This document shows, piece after piece, positions 28,373 to 37,453 of a stretch of DNA of 64,000 nucleotides. The stretch covers positions 25,729 to 89,728 of the forward strand of contig CANJXQ010000002.1 in NCBI GenBank assembly GCA_947478805.1. The letters run 5' to 3'. How positions within the stretch are numbered: the stretch's first letter is position 1; every line of letters starts with the position of its first letter. A model generated the notes under the pieces. It did not search any database. It was not told the DNA's origin and saw nothing but the letters and a program-made list of their open reading frames with translations. This DNA is from Betaproteobacteria bacterium. Lineage in GTDB: Bacteria > Pseudomonadota > Gammaproteobacteria > Burkholderiales > SG8-39. A program made the translations under genes and the position numbers.

Positions 28373-29322
28373 TCACGCGTTGCCCGGATTGCCTTACCTC
28401 TTTCCGCGCGACGGCCGAGCAACTCGCGGTGCGCGAAGGCATGGTGCGCTGTGGCCACTGTGGCATCGTGTTCGATGCCCGCGCCAATGCCACGGACCAG
28501 GAAGCCTCCCCCACGCCATTGGCTGCGGCAGACACGCATGAAGCAGGCCGGGCCGAACAAGCACCGGCCGAAGCGCAGTATGAAAAAAGCCTTGATGTGG
28601 AGGCAACTCCGGAGCAACTCGATGAACTGAATTTCTCGGCTCGCGAGGTCACGGATGCAGCCGTTCCACCGGCGGCCGAAACCGGCGCCGACACGCCGAC
28701 GCCCGAGCACGAGGCTTCTGCCACGGTGCAGGAACAAGCGCCCCCCGACGCACCCGCGATACCTTTGGCGCCGGCAATCACGACAGGCCGTACGGATTTC
28801 GGTTTCGGACGAAAAGAGCGTCCTGCGAGATCGCGGATATCACCCTGGCTCGCCTGGCCGGGTGCGATGGTGTTGCTCCTCGTGCTCGTGGCGCAGGGTG
28901 CTTTTCATTTTCGCGGCGACCTCGCCTTGCTGTTTCCTGCGATAAAACCGCACGCTGAGGCCTTGTGTGCCGAATTGGGCTGCCAGGTCCCGCTGCCGCG
29001 ACGCGCCGAGTTGATGAGCATCGAGACTTCCGACCTTCAGGCCGACAGCACCAATCCAGGGGTCATGGTGCTATCGGCGATCCTGCGCAACCGCGCGCCA
29101 TTCGCGCAGACACCCCCGGCGCTCGAGCTGACGCTCACCGATACGCAGGACCAGCCTGTCGCGCGACGCGTGCTCACCGCCGCGGACTATTTCACGCGCG
29201 GCGCCACGACCAATCTTGCCGACGCCCTGTTTCCAGCCGGAAGCGAAGTCCCGGTGAAGGTGTTTTTCGATGCATCGGCCGTCAAGGCCACCGGTTATCG
29301 CTTGTATCTGTTCTATCCCTGA
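28348..29322 (+). CDS. Zinc-ribbon and DUF3426 domain protein
   Basis: 324-aa protein with an N-terminal zinc ribbon (TRCPDCLTSFRAT and VRCGHCGIVFDAR, two CxxC pairs), a long acidic Ala/Pro/Glu-rich linker, one membrane helix (LAWPGAMVLLLVLVAQGAFHF, near residue 170) and a C-terminal DUF3426 domain. The layout predicts a cytoplasmic zinc ribbon tethered to the inner membrane. Function unknown; the gene follows prmA in many betaproteobacteria and overlaps it here. Confidence 0.88.
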   Translation: MPVGNTAVITRCPDCLTSFRATAEQLAVREGMVRCGHCGIVFDARANATDQEASPTPLAAADTHEAGRAEQAPAEAQYEKSLDVEATPEQLDELNFSAREVTDAAVPPAAETGADTPTPEHEASATVQEQAPPDAPAIPLAPAITTGRTDFGFGRKERPARSRISPWLAWPGAMVLLLVLVAQGAFHFRGDLALLFPAIKPHAEALCAELGCQVPLPRRAELMSIETSDLQADSTNPGVMVLSAILRNRAPFAQTPPALELTLTDTQDQPVARRVLTAADYFTRGATTNLADALFPAGSEVPVKVFFDASAVKATGYRLYLFYP

Positions 29323-29515
29323 TCCCATTGGCCTGCGGTTAGCCATGCACACGGCTGACCGCACACAACTGCGCCGGGACTCGCCGGACTCGTTCCGGGG
29401 CATGGGTTTTCCGCTATCCTTCGCTGCTCTGATGAAAGCTCCCACTATGCTCGCGTCCCGGGGTAATCCCTGATGCGCGGCATCCAACACCAGCCTTAGC
29501 GGAACACCACCACCC

Positions 29516-30448
29516 ATGCGCACACTGATTTGCGGTTCCATTGCCTACGACAACATCATGGTCTTCCAGGGACGCTTCAAGGACCACATCCTCCCCGAGC
29601 AGATCCATATCCTCAACGTCGCCTTCCTGGTGCCCGAGCTGCGGCGCGAATTCGGCGGCTGCGCCGGCAACATCGCCTATAACCTCAAGCTGCTGGGGGG
29701 CGATCCGCTGATCATGGCGACGGTGGGCACGGACGCGACGCCGTACTACGAACGCATGACGCGCCTGGGCATCACCCGCGACTGCGTGCGTGAAATCCCG
29801 GAGACGCTCACCGCACAGGCCTTCATCACCACGGACCTGGACGACAACCAGATCACCGCGTTCCATCCCGGGGCGATGAACCAGTCGAACCTCAATACGA
29901 TCTCGGAGAAGCTGGGCGCCAAGCTGGCCATCGTGGCGCCCGACGGGCGCGAAGGCATGCTGCAGCACGCCAGGGAACTGGCGTCGCTTGGCATCCCGTT
30001 CATGTTCGATCCCGGCCAGGGCCTGCCAATGTTCTCCGGCGACGAACTGCTCGACTTCATCGACAAGGCGACCTACGTCGCCGTCAACGATTACGAGGGC
30101 AAGCTGCTGGAGGAAAAGACCGGGCAGTCGCTGACGGCGCTGGCGGCCCGCGTGGACGCGCTGATCGCGACGCGCGGCGCGCAAGGATCCATCATCTATG
30201 CCAAGGGTCAACGCATCGACATCCCCTGCGTTAAAGCAAGCAAGATCGTCGATCCCACCGGATGCGGCGACGCTTACCGCGCCGGCCTGCTGTACGGAAT
30301 CGCCAACGGCCGTGACTGGCGCGCCACGGGCCAGATCGCCTCGCTCATGGGCTCGTTGAAAATCGCTTCGCGCGGCGGGCAGAACCACCAGATCGACCGC
30401 GCCGGCATTGCGGCCTTGTACCAGCAGCAGTTCGGCACCAGCCTTTGA
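29516..30448 (+). CDS. PfkB-family carbohydrate/nucleoside kinase
   Basis: Ribokinase-fold kinase of 310 aa. LICGSIAYDNIM at the N-terminus, REFGGCAGNIAYNLKLLGG as the substrate lid, and KIVDPTGCGDAYRAGLLYG as the anion hole with the catalytic Asp are clear. It resembles the adenosine kinase-like PfkB proteins common downstream of the prmA/DUF3426 pair; the true substrate is inferred. The lipoprotein gene follows after 11 bp. Confidence 0.87.
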   Translation: MRTLICGSIAYDNIMVFQGRFKDHILPEQIHILNVAFLVPELRREFGGCAGNIAYNLKLLGGDPLIMATVGTDATPYYERMTRLGITRDCVREIPETLTAQAFITTDLDDNQITAFHPGAMNQSNLNTISEKLGAKLAIVAPDGREGMLQHARELASLGIPFMFDPGQGLPMFSGDELLDFIDKATYVAVNDYEGKLLEEKTGQSLTALAARVDALIATRGAQGSIIYAKGQRIDIPCVKASKIVDPTGCGDAYRAGLLYGIANGRDWRATGQIASLMGSLKIASRGGQNHQIDRAGIAALYQQQFGTSL

Positions 30449-30459
30449 GAAAGCTTTCA

Positions 30460-30933
30460 ATGAAACCATTGCGCACTGGCAGCATCCAAATCGCACTCCT
30501 TGCAGCCGCTTGCACGCTGCTCGTGTCGGGCTGTGCCACCAACAGCAGTTCGGGCAGCGTCTATTCCTCAGGGCAGACGCGCAACGAGCAGACCGTGCGC
30601 TTCGCCACCGTTGAGTCGGTTCGCGAAGTCACCATCGAAGGCGCGCGCGGCCCCGTAGGGGCGGTTGCCGGCGGCGCCATCGGCGGCGTGGCAGGGTCCA
30701 ACGTCGGCGGCGGCAAGGGTTCCACTATCGGGTCGATTCTTGGTGCCGTGGCGGGCGGCGTCGCGGGCCAGGCCATCGAGCGGCGCGTCACGGAAAAGAA
30801 GGGACTCGAAATCACTGTCCGGCTGGAGAACGGCGAACTGCGCGCCATCACCCAGGAATCCGACGAGGTCTTCCGCGTCGGCGAGCGCGTGCGCCTCTTG
30901 TCGGGCAGCGGCACGACCCGGGTCACGCACTGA
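30460..30933 (+). CDS. Glycine-zipper outer-membrane lipoprotein (SlyB/Pcp-like)
   Basis: 157-aa predicted lipoprotein. A signal peptide ends in the lipobox LLVSGC (near residue 26), followed by a variable stretch and a glycine-zipper segment GAVAGGAIGGVAGSNVGGG plus GSILGAVAGGVAGQAIERR, then a small beta domain ending in SGSGTTRVTH. The ATG at 30460 gives a standard signal peptide; a TTG at 30445 would add five residues. Likely anchored in the outer membrane. The family contributes to envelope integrity; specific role unknown. Confidence 0.87.
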   Translation: MKPLRTGSIQIALLAAACTLLVSGCATNSSSGSVYSSGQTRNEQTVRFATVESVREVTIEGARGPVGAVAGGAIGGVAGSNVGGGKGSTIGSILGAVAGGVAGQAIERRVTEKKGLEITVRLENGELRAITQESDEVFRVGERVRLLSGSGTTRVTH

Positions 30934-30949
30934 GCTGTCGCTTCCCACG

Positions 30950-30965
30950 ATATCAGTACTGATAT
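30950..30965. promoter_or_regulatory. Perfect 16-bp palindrome, possible operator
   Basis: ATATCAGTACTGATAT is a perfect palindrome 16 bp after the lipoprotein gene and 75 bp before the acyltransferase start. It lacks a T-run and a loop, so it does not look like a terminator. It could be a binding site for a dimeric regulator. Confidence 0.35.
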
Positions 30966-31039
30966 AGCTATCTCACGTTGATGCACGTCACTCGGGCATC
31001 TACGAAAATAAAAGTACAAAAATTCGGCGTCGCTTCGGC

Positions 31040-31810
31040 ATGACCTCCCCGGCACCGATGCTGTCGCGCCTTGCGCGCATCGCCCATCTTGCCGGCCTGC
31101 TGGTACGCGGCCTCGCAACCGCAGCCCTCCTGTACGGCCGGATGAATGCCACAGCGCAACGCCACACCGTGCGCCGCTGGGCGCGCGACACGCTGACGGC
31201 GCTCGGGATCACCGTGCGCGTGCACGGGTTGGCGACACCGCACGCCGAAGCCCTGCCACCGCACTGCCTGATGGTCGGCAACCACATCTCGTGGCTGGAC
31301 ATCCTGGTCCTCTTGTCGGTGTGTCCGGCGACCTTCGTGGCCAAATCGGAAATCCGCGGCTGGCCGCTGGTGGGCTGGCTGTGCGCGCGCGTGGGCACGC
31401 TGTTCATCGAGCGCGGACGACGAACATCGGCCCGGCGCACCAGCAAGACCATGTCCGACGCCCTGAGGCTCGGGACGCTGGTCTGCATCTTTCCCGAAGG
31501 CACGACCAGCGAAGGTCTCGGCGTGGCGCGCTTTCATTCGGCGCTGTTCCAGCCCGCCATCGATACCGGGGCCGCCGTGCAGCCATTTGCCCTGCGCTAT
31601 GCCTTTCACAACGGCCAATACTGTGCCGCGCCGAACTATGTCGGCGAGACCTCGTTCATGGCATCCCTGTGGACGGCGACATCGGCGCGGCGCATGGTGG
31701 CGGACCTCGAATTTCTTGCACCCTTCGATGCCACGGCGCAAGACCGCCGCCAGCTTGCACGCACTGCCGAATCCAGCATTGCGGCCGCGCTGGCCAGGAG
31801 CCGGGCCTAG
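31040..31810 (+). CDS. 1-acyl-sn-glycerol-3-phosphate acyltransferase (PlsC family)
   Basis: Inner-membrane acyltransferase of 256 aa. One N-terminal membrane segment is followed by the family motifs: VGNHISWLDILVL (the H-x4-D catalytic pair), GTLFIERGRR, IFPEGTTSEG and VQPFALRY. It would acylate lysophosphatidate or a related acceptor in phospholipid or ornithine-lipid synthesis. It is convergent with apaH, 10 bp apart. Confidence 0.88.
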   Translation: MTSPAPMLSRLARIAHLAGLLVRGLATAALLYGRMNATAQRHTVRRWARDTLTALGITVRVHGLATPHAEALPPHCLMVGNHISWLDILVLLSVCPATFVAKSEIRGWPLVGWLCARVGTLFIERGRRTSARRTSKTMSDALRLGTLVCIFPEGTTSEGLGVARFHSALFQPAIDTGAAVQPFALRYAFHNGQYCAAPNYVGETSFMASLWTATSARRMVADLEFLAPFDATAQDRRQLARTAESSIAAALARSRA

Positions 31811-31820
31811 GCCCCGCGCG

Positions 31821-32648
31821 TCATGCAGGCCGCGCCCCCGGCGCTCGGGCGTCGCAACCCACCTGAAACAGGCGACGATCCTCCAATCGGATTGCGGTAA
31901 GGCTGCGTCCCCACACGCATCCGGAATCGAGCATCAACAGTTTGGGCGTGAGTTTGACGCCAAGCGCCGACCAATGCCCGCAGATGATGGTCGATCGCGC
32001 GGCCGCTCGCCCCGGCACTTCGAACCAGGGCCGATACCCGGCGGGCGCGGCCGCGGTTTCGCCCTTGGTCTGGAACTCCATGATCCCGGCGCTGTCGCAA
32101 AATCGCATGCGCGTCATCGCATTGACGATCACGCGTGTGCGGTCCGCACCTGTCAGATCATCCGACCAGCGATCAGGCTTGCTGCCATAGAGGTGGCGCA
32201 GGAAATCGCGATACCCCGGTCCGCGCAGCAGCTCTTCCACCTCACGCGCCAGTTGCTCCGCGCACGACTCGTCCCACGCCGGCAGCAGGCCGGCGTGCAC
32301 CATCAGGTGATCGCCCTCTCGATGCAGCATGGGTCGCTTGCGCAGCCAGTCCAGCAGTTCGGCACGATCCGGCGCCGCCAGTACATCGCCAATCGTGTCA
32401 TCGTGCCTCGACTTGCCCAGGCCCTCGGCAACAACCAGGAGATGCAGGTCATGATTCCCCAGCACGACAACCGCGCGCTCTCCCAGGGAACGCACATACC
32501 GGAGCACATCGAGAGACTTGGGTCCGCGATTGACCAGGTCGCCGACGAACCAGATGCGATCTCGCGCGGGGTTGAAGGCGAAGGAATCCACCAGCCTGCG
32601 CAGTTCGTCAAAGCAGCCCTGGATGTCGCCGATTGCGTATGTAGCCAT
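31821..32648 (-). CDS. apaH: Symmetrical bis(5'-nucleosyl)-tetraphosphatase ApaH
   Basis: Metallophosphoesterase of 275 aa that splits Ap4A symmetrically to two ADP. YAIGDIQGCFDELRRLV, FVGDLVNRGPKSLDVLRYV and VVLGNHDLHLL are the three metal-binding motifs; MVHAGLLPAWD and ICGHWSALG complete the site. The ATG at 32648 begins directly at the conserved motif. Upstream in-frame codons reach back through a tandem repeat into the alpha/beta hydrolase and are not part of the gene. Confidence 0.96.
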   Translation of the reverse strand: MATYAIGDIQGCFDELRRLVDSFAFNPARDRIWFVGDLVNRGPKSLDVLRYVRSLGERAVVVLGNHDLHLLVVAEGLGKSRHDDTIGDVLAAPDRAELLDWLRKRPMLHREGDHLMVHAGLLPAWDESCAEQLAREVEELLRGPGYRDFLRHLYGSKPDRWSDDLTGADRTRVIVNAMTRMRFCDSAGIMEFQTKGETAAAPAGYRPWFEVPGRAAARSTIICGHWSALGVKLTPKLLMLDSGCVWGRSLTAIRLEDRRLFQVGCDARAPGARPA

Positions 32649-32719
32649 GCCTGAAATGGAAAACCGAAAGGGTGAGTTTACCGGCTTCGCGACGCGCGCA
32701 GCCATGCGCCGCCAAATCG

Positions 32720-32783
32720 TATGCACATCGCGTATGCACATCGCGCATGCACATCGCGTATGCACATTGCGCATGCACATCGA
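32720..32783. repeat. Five tandem copies of a 13-bp unit
   Basis: The unit gtatgcacatcgc occurs five times in a row (the last copy is 12 bp), with t/c changes at positions 2 and 11. It lies 72 bp upstream of apaH in the spacer after the alpha/beta hydrolase gene. Every unit contains the near-palindrome TGCA. No protein or RNA gene is seen here. Confidence 0.92.
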
Positions 32784-32814
32784 CCAATCACGCCAAGCGC
32801 GGCTGCGGGACAGC

Positions 32815-33660
32815 TCAGTCGTCGCTGCCGGCGAGGAACCGCTCCACGAGGCTGAATTGCGCGGGCACGTTGAGTGCCGGCGCATGGCCGCAGCCCGGAA
32901 TGGTGACCACCACCGCCCGCGGACCGCGCTTGCGCATTTCATCGGCCGTTTCCTGCAGCAACAGGTCTGAGTCCGCGCCGCGCAGGCACAGGGTGGGAAT
33001 GGCGATGCTGTCGTAGGCATCCCACTGGTCATAGTCAGCGGGGTGGTGCGTGAATTGCAGCACCATGCGCGGGTCATAGTGCGGGGTGAAGCTGCCATCG
33101 GCCAGCCTGCGCACCGAGGTTTCGGCGAGGCGCCGCCACTGTGCATCGGACAGATGGCCAAACGGCTTGTAGATGGTGCGGAAATACGCCTCGAGTGCAC
33201 TGGCGCGGCGGAACTGCGGGGGCTTTCCGGCATAGGACTTGATGCGTTCCACGGCAGGCTCGGCCAGCCTGGGCCCGATGTCGTTCAGGACCAGCCTGCG
33301 CATGCGCCCGCGGAACGCGCCCGCGGCAAGGCGGATCCCCAATGCCCCGCCCATGGAGGTGCCCAGCCAGTGAAAGGACCCCAAGCCCAGCCGGTCGACC
33401 AGCGACTGCGCCGTCTGGGCATAGAACGCCAGGCAATACTCTTCTTCGGGGGCATCGCTCCATTCGGACAGGCCGCGCCCCACGGTGTCCGGACAGATCA
33501 CGCGATAGCGCGATGACAGATGGGCGGCGATGTCGTCCATGTCGCGGCCGGTGCGCGCCAACCCATGCCAGGCAATCACCGTTTCGGCGTTGTGTGCACC
33601 CCATTCGGTATAGTGGATTTCGCGTCCCTGGCAGACCAGATAGTTCGAGGTGAAGTTCAT
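32815..33660 (-). CDS. Alpha/beta hydrolase
   Basis: Hydrolase of 281 aa. VIAWHGLARTGRDMD is the oxyanion loop, WLGTSMGGALGIRLA carries the nucleophile Ser (GxSxG) and IPGCGHAPALNVP the catalytic His. The ATG at 33660 starts only five bases from the livM stop, so it is probably the last gene of the branched-chain-type transporter operon; this suggests that it cleaves an ester or amide of the imported compound or of a metabolite of it. Substrate not identifiable. Confidence 0.85.
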   Translation of the reverse strand: MNFTSNYLVCQGREIHYTEWGAHNAETVIAWHGLARTGRDMDDIAAHLSSRYRVICPDTVGRGLSEWSDAPEEEYCLAFYAQTAQSLVDRLGLGSFHWLGTSMGGALGIRLAAGAFRGRMRRLVLNDIGPRLAEPAVERIKSYAGKPPQFRRASALEAYFRTIYKPFGHLSDAQWRRLAETSVRRLADGSFTPHYDPRMVLQFTHHPADYDQWDAYDSIAIPTLCLRGADSDLLLQETADEMRKRGPRAVVVTIPGCGHAPALNVPAQFSLVERFLAGSDD

Positions 33661-33664
33661 GGCG

Positions 33665-34744
33665 TCACGTCCGGGTCTTGCGCAGTCGCCCGACAATGCC
33701 GTTCGGGAAGTAGTACACGCACAGAATGAACAGGATGCCCAGCCACAGCAGCCAACGATCCGGATGCAGCAGGGCTGGCAGCAACGGAACACCCGCCAGC
33801 CCGTCGCTCGCCAGCTTCATCAGGTCCTGCAGGTAGTTCTGCGCCACGACGAACAGCGTTGCTCCCAGCACCGCACCGTACAAGGTGCCCATGCCACCGA
33901 TCACCACCATCAACAGGATGTCGATCATGATGTTGAACGAGAGCGTGGTGTCGGGACCGGTGTAGCGCAGCCACAGGGCATAGAGCACGCCGGCACAGGT
34001 GGCGCCGAGTGCTGCCACGCAATTGGCGACGCTGCGATAGACGACCGTGCGGTAGCCGAGCGCCTCGGCGCGGAACTCGTTTTCTCGGATCGCCAGCAGC
34101 ACACGGCCGAAAGGCGAGTTGACCACGCGCAACAGGACGAGGAACAGGCCCAGCGCGCACAGGAACACCAGGTAGTAGCTCAGGATGCGCCCGGTCACGT
34201 CGACCCCGAACAGCGGCGCCTCGAACAGGCGCGTGGACGGCAACAGCATCGGCGGCAGCTTGAAGTTCAGCCCGTCCTCGCCACCGGTGAACCACGACAA
34301 CTGCGAGGCGAGGATCTGGAAGAACGAGGCCACCGCCAGCGTGATCATGGTGAAGAAGATGGCGCGCACACGCAGGCTCAGGAGGCCGATGGCGAAAGCC
34401 AGCACGGTCGCCGCCACCAGCGCGATCGCCACACCCAGTGCCAGCGATCCCCATCCTGCACCCAGCTTGCCCATGGCAATGCCGACGCCGTAGCCACCGA
34501 TGCCGAAGAACATGGTGTGCGCAAACGACACGATGCCGGTGTAGCCCAGCAGCAGGTCGTAGCTCGCCACCAGCACGATGAACACTGCGACCTTCGCAGC
34601 CACGTTGAGCGAGCGCGTGCCTGGAAACAGGAACGGCGCGGCTGCCAATGCGATCAACACTGCCACCAGCAGCACCGCCAGCACGCGGCTGCGCGGGCGG
34701 TCGCCGGAAAGCAGTTCACCCAGAAATGACACGGGCGCGCTCAT
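33665..34744 (-). CDS. livM: Branched-chain-type ABC transporter permease LivM
   Basis: Inner-membrane permease of 359 aa. YDLLLGYTGIVSFAHTMFFGIGGYG, RVRAIFFTMITLAVASFF and VIGGMGTLYGAVLGA are LivM signatures. Its ATG overlaps the livH stop (ATGA). It forms a pair with LivH as the membrane channel for branched-chain amino acids, urea, amides or aromatic acids, depending on the system. Confidence 0.93.
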   Translation of the reverse strand: MSAPVSFLGELLSGDRPRSRVLAVLLVAVLIALAAAPFLFPGTRSLNVAAKVAVFIVLVASYDLLLGYTGIVSFAHTMFFGIGGYGVGIAMGKLGAGWGSLALGVAIALVAATVLAFAIGLLSLRVRAIFFTMITLAVASFFQILASQLSWFTGGEDGLNFKLPPMLLPSTRLFEAPLFGVDVTGRILSYYLVFLCALGLFLVLLRVVNSPFGRVLLAIRENEFRAEALGYRTVVYRSVANCVAALGATCAGVLYALWLRYTGPDTTLSFNIMIDILLMVVIGGMGTLYGAVLGATLFVVAQNYLQDLMKLASDGLAGVPLLPALLHPDRWLLWLGILFILCVYYFPNGIVGRLRKTRT

Positions 34745-35745
34745 GCCTTGCCCACGGGATACAGGCCACGCGGCCGCCAGAGCAGGATCAGCACCATGAG
34801 CAGGATGTTGGAACCGAGCGCGAGCTTGGGCAGCACATAGCCGGTGTAATTGGCCAGCAACCCGACCAGCAGTGCGCCAGCGAAACAACCGCCCACCGAG
34901 CCAAGCCCGCCGATGATGATGACGATGAAGATCAGTACCATGACCTGCATGCCCATCTGGGCGTTGACCGCTTCCTGGTACATGGCCCATATCACGCCGC
35001 CCAGTCCAGCGAGGCCGGACCCCGCGACGAAAACGCCGACGAACAGCCGCCGGATGCGGTATCCCAGCGCCTCGACCATCTCGGGATTTTCGACACCCGC
35101 CCGCACCAGGAGGCCGACGCGAGTGCGGTTCAGCACCAGCCACATGGCTAGAAACACCGCCAGACCGAGCAGTACCGCGAATATCCGGTAGCGCTCGACG
35201 GCGACATCGCCGAAAGTCAGCGCGCCGCTGAAGTTGGCGGGCCGCGGCACCGCAATGGACTCCGCGCCCCAGACAACGTGGATGAGTTGTTCGCAGACGA
35301 TGAGGCCACCCATGGTCACCAGGATCTGCTTCAGGTGATCGCCATAGACGGGGCGGATCACGACGCGCTCGAAGAACCAGCCGAGCGCGCCCGCCAGCAC
35401 AATGGCGGCCAGCATGGCGGGGAGCATGGCCGACAGGTTCTCCAGCATGCTTGCCGACTGCATCGCGGGTTTCATGGCAAGCAGCACCGTCACCGCCCCG
35501 TAGGCGCCCACGGAGATGAATGCGCCGTGGGCGAAATTCATCACGTCCATCAGGCCGAACACCAGCGTCAGGCCGGAGGCCATGATGAAGATCATCATCC
35601 CCATGGCCAGGCCCGCGACGGTCAGCGTCACCCAGGTCGGCAGGCTGGGGATGAAGGGCAGGGCGATCACGATCACGCCGAGCACCAGCGCCACCGGCAC
35701 CCAGTCGATGCGCTGTTTGGCGATGACCGTAGTGTCAGCGCTCAT
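34741..35745 (-). CDS. livH: Branched-chain-type ABC transporter permease LivH
   Basis: Inner-membrane permease of 334 aa with around eight hydrophobic segments. GLTLVFGLMDVMNFAHGAFISVGAYG and a GGLGSVGGCFAGALLVG segment are the LivH hallmark. It overlaps livF (ATGA) upstream and livM downstream, so livFHM are coupled. Confidence 0.93.
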   Translation of the reverse strand: MSADTTVIAKQRIDWVPVALVLGVIVIALPFIPSLPTWVTLTVAGLAMGMMIFIMASGLTLVFGLMDVMNFAHGAFISVGAYGAVTVLLAMKPAMQSASMLENLSAMLPAMLAAIVLAGALGWFFERVVIRPVYGDHLKQILVTMGGLIVCEQLIHVVWGAESIAVPRPANFSGALTFGDVAVERYRIFAVLLGLAVFLAMWLVLNRTRVGLLVRAGVENPEMVEALGYRIRRLFVGVFVAGSGLAGLGGVIWAMYQEAVNAQMGMQVMVLIFIVIIIGGLGSVGGCFAGALLVGLLANYTGYVLPKLALGSNILLMVLILLWRPRGLYPVGKA

Positions 35746-36506
35746 TGGTGCGACTCCAGCGACAGGCCCAGGAGGCGCGTCTGCAACGCCTCGTCGGCGG
35801 CGAGCGCATCCATGCGCCCGCTGTGCACGATGCGTCCGGCGTCCATCACCGCCACGTTGTCGCCGAGCGCGCGCGCGAAATGGAAATTCTGTTCCACCAC
35901 CAGCAGCGTGGTGTCCGTGCGCTTGAGCTCACGGAACGCTTCGATCATGTTGGCGATAATGGCCGGTGCCAGTCCCTTGCTCGGCTCATCCACAAGGATG
36001 AGCGCGCGCGGCTCGACGATGGCACGGCAAATCGCCAACATCTGCTTTTGCCCGCCCGACAGGTTGCCGGCGACACCATTCCAGAATTTTTTCATAGCGG
36101 GAAACAGGCCGAAAATCCAGTCGAGGCGTACCTCGTCCGGCGGACCCGATCGCGCCGCAAGCAGCATGTTCTCGCGCACCGTCAAGCCGGCGAAGATGCC
36201 CATGTTCTCCGGCACGTACGCGACGCCGCGCCGGGCGAGATCGGGCGTCTGCAGCCGCGTGATGTCCTTCCCATTGAAGTGAATGCTTCCGCGGGACGCG
36301 CGCCACAGGCCCATGATGGTGCGCAGGCAAGTGGTCTTGCCGGCGCCGTTGCGTCCCAGCAGCATGGTGAGGCCGCCGCGCGGCACGGCGAAGTCCACGC
36401 CCTGCAGGATGTGGTACTGGCCAATATGCGTGTGCACGCCCTCCAATACCAGCATCGATGCACTCGGAGCAGCTCGGTCATTCCTGCTGTCAGCCATGCG
36501 CGGCAC
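35742..36506 (-). CDS. livF: Branched-chain-type ABC transporter ATPase LivF
   Basis: ATPase of 254 aa. LLGRNGAGKTTCLRTIMGL is Walker A, GNLSGGQKQMLAICRAI the signature motif and RALILVDEPSKGLAP Walker B, with the LivF-specific DEPSKGLAP. An N-terminal extension of about 17 residues precedes the conserved MLVLEGVHTHIG, so the ATG at 36455 is a possible alternative. It overlaps livG upstream by 17 bp and livH downstream by four. Confidence 0.92.
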   Translation of the reverse strand: MPRMADSRNDRAAPSASMLVLEGVHTHIGQYHILQGVDFAVPRGGLTMLLGRNGAGKTTCLRTIMGLWRASRGSIHFNGKDITRLQTPDLARRGVAYVPENMGIFAGLTVRENMLLAARSGPPDEVRLDWIFGLFPAMKKFWNGVAGNLSGGQKQMLAICRAIVEPRALILVDEPSKGLAPAIIANMIEAFRELKRTDTTLLVVEQNFHFARALGDNVAVMDAGRIVHSGRMDALAADEALQTRLLGLSLESHQ

Positions 36507-37341
36507 CCTCGGTCATGGCGTGTTCAGGTGGACTTGCGCTTGCAATTCCCAGATAGGCCTCTTGAACGATGGGCGAGGCGATCACCGTAGCCGGATCGCC
36601 GTCGGCAACCAGCCGACCCTGGTGCAGCACGATGATGCGGTCGGCAAGCGAGCGCACCACATCCATCTTGTGTTCGACCAGCAGCACGGTCTTGTCGCCC
36701 TGCGCCTTGATCTGGCGAATCAGCTCGAGAATCACCGGGACCTCGTCGACACTCATGCCGGCAGTGGGCTCGTCGAACATGAACACTTCGGGCTCCAGCG
36801 CCAGCAGGATGGCGACCTCGAGCTTGCGCTGGTCCCCATGCGGCAGCGTCGATGCAACGCGATCGGCCTTGTCCGCGAGCGACACGCGATGCAGGCAGTG
36901 CTCGGCCTTTTCCGCGAGCTCGACATGCCGGTTCCACATCGACCAGAGCTCGAGGCCGATCCCGGCGCGCGACTGCACGGCAAGCCGCACGTTTTCACGT
37001 ACCGTCAACCGCGGAAAAAGCTGCGTCAGCTGGAAGGCTCTGCCGATGCCGCGCCGTGCCCTTTGCGGCGCGGACAGACCGGAAATGTCTTCCCCGAACA
37101 ATGCGACCCGACCGGAGGTGGGCGCGAGCTGGCCGGAGATGAGATTGAAATACGTTGTTTTGCCCGCGCCGTTCGGCCCGACGATGGCGGTCAGGGTGCC
37201 GCGCGCAAAGGCGCAGGACACGCGATCGACGGCAAGGTGTCCGCCAAAGCGAATGCCGAGGTCGCGTGTCTCCAGGACCGGGTGTTCGGCCGGATGCCTC
37301 GACCGACGATTCCCCGCATGTTGTTCGGCCAATGTGCGCAA
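36490..37341 (-). CDS. livG: Branched-chain-type ABC transporter ATPase LivG
   Basis: ATPase of 283 aa. IVGPNGAGKTTYFNLISG is Walker A, EVFMFDEPTAGMSVDEV Walker B and VLLVEHKMDVV the H-loop. The signature motif is altered: STLPHGDQRKLEVAILLA reads LPHGDQRK rather than LSHGDQR, the form common in LivG. It follows the binding-protein gene by 112 bp. Confidence 0.92.
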   Translation of the reverse strand: MRTLAEQHAGNRRSRHPAEHPVLETRDLGIRFGGHLAVDRVSCAFARGTLTAIVGPNGAGKTTYFNLISGQLAPTSGRVALFGEDISGLSAPQRARRGIGRAFQLTQLFPRLTVRENVRLAVQSRAGIGLELWSMWNRHVELAEKAEHCLHRVSLADKADRVASTLPHGDQRKLEVAILLALEPEVFMFDEPTAGMSVDEVPVILELIRQIKAQGDKTVLLVEHKMDVVRSLADRIIVLHQGRLVADGDPATVIASPIVQEAYLGIASASPPEHAMTEGAAHG

Positions 37342-37453
37342 GATAAAGCCTCCGCGGCCCGACGCGTGCGCGCGGGCGGATCAATTCGTCGCTGCGTTGG
37401 CGGCACGTTGCGACGGGGCTCGCCGCAACGTGAAACGCCTCAACTGCGGCTGC

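Noticed and set aside
32720..32783. Tandem 13-bp units as a CRISPR array
   Set aside because: Units are directly joined with no spacers and are too short; no cas genes are near.
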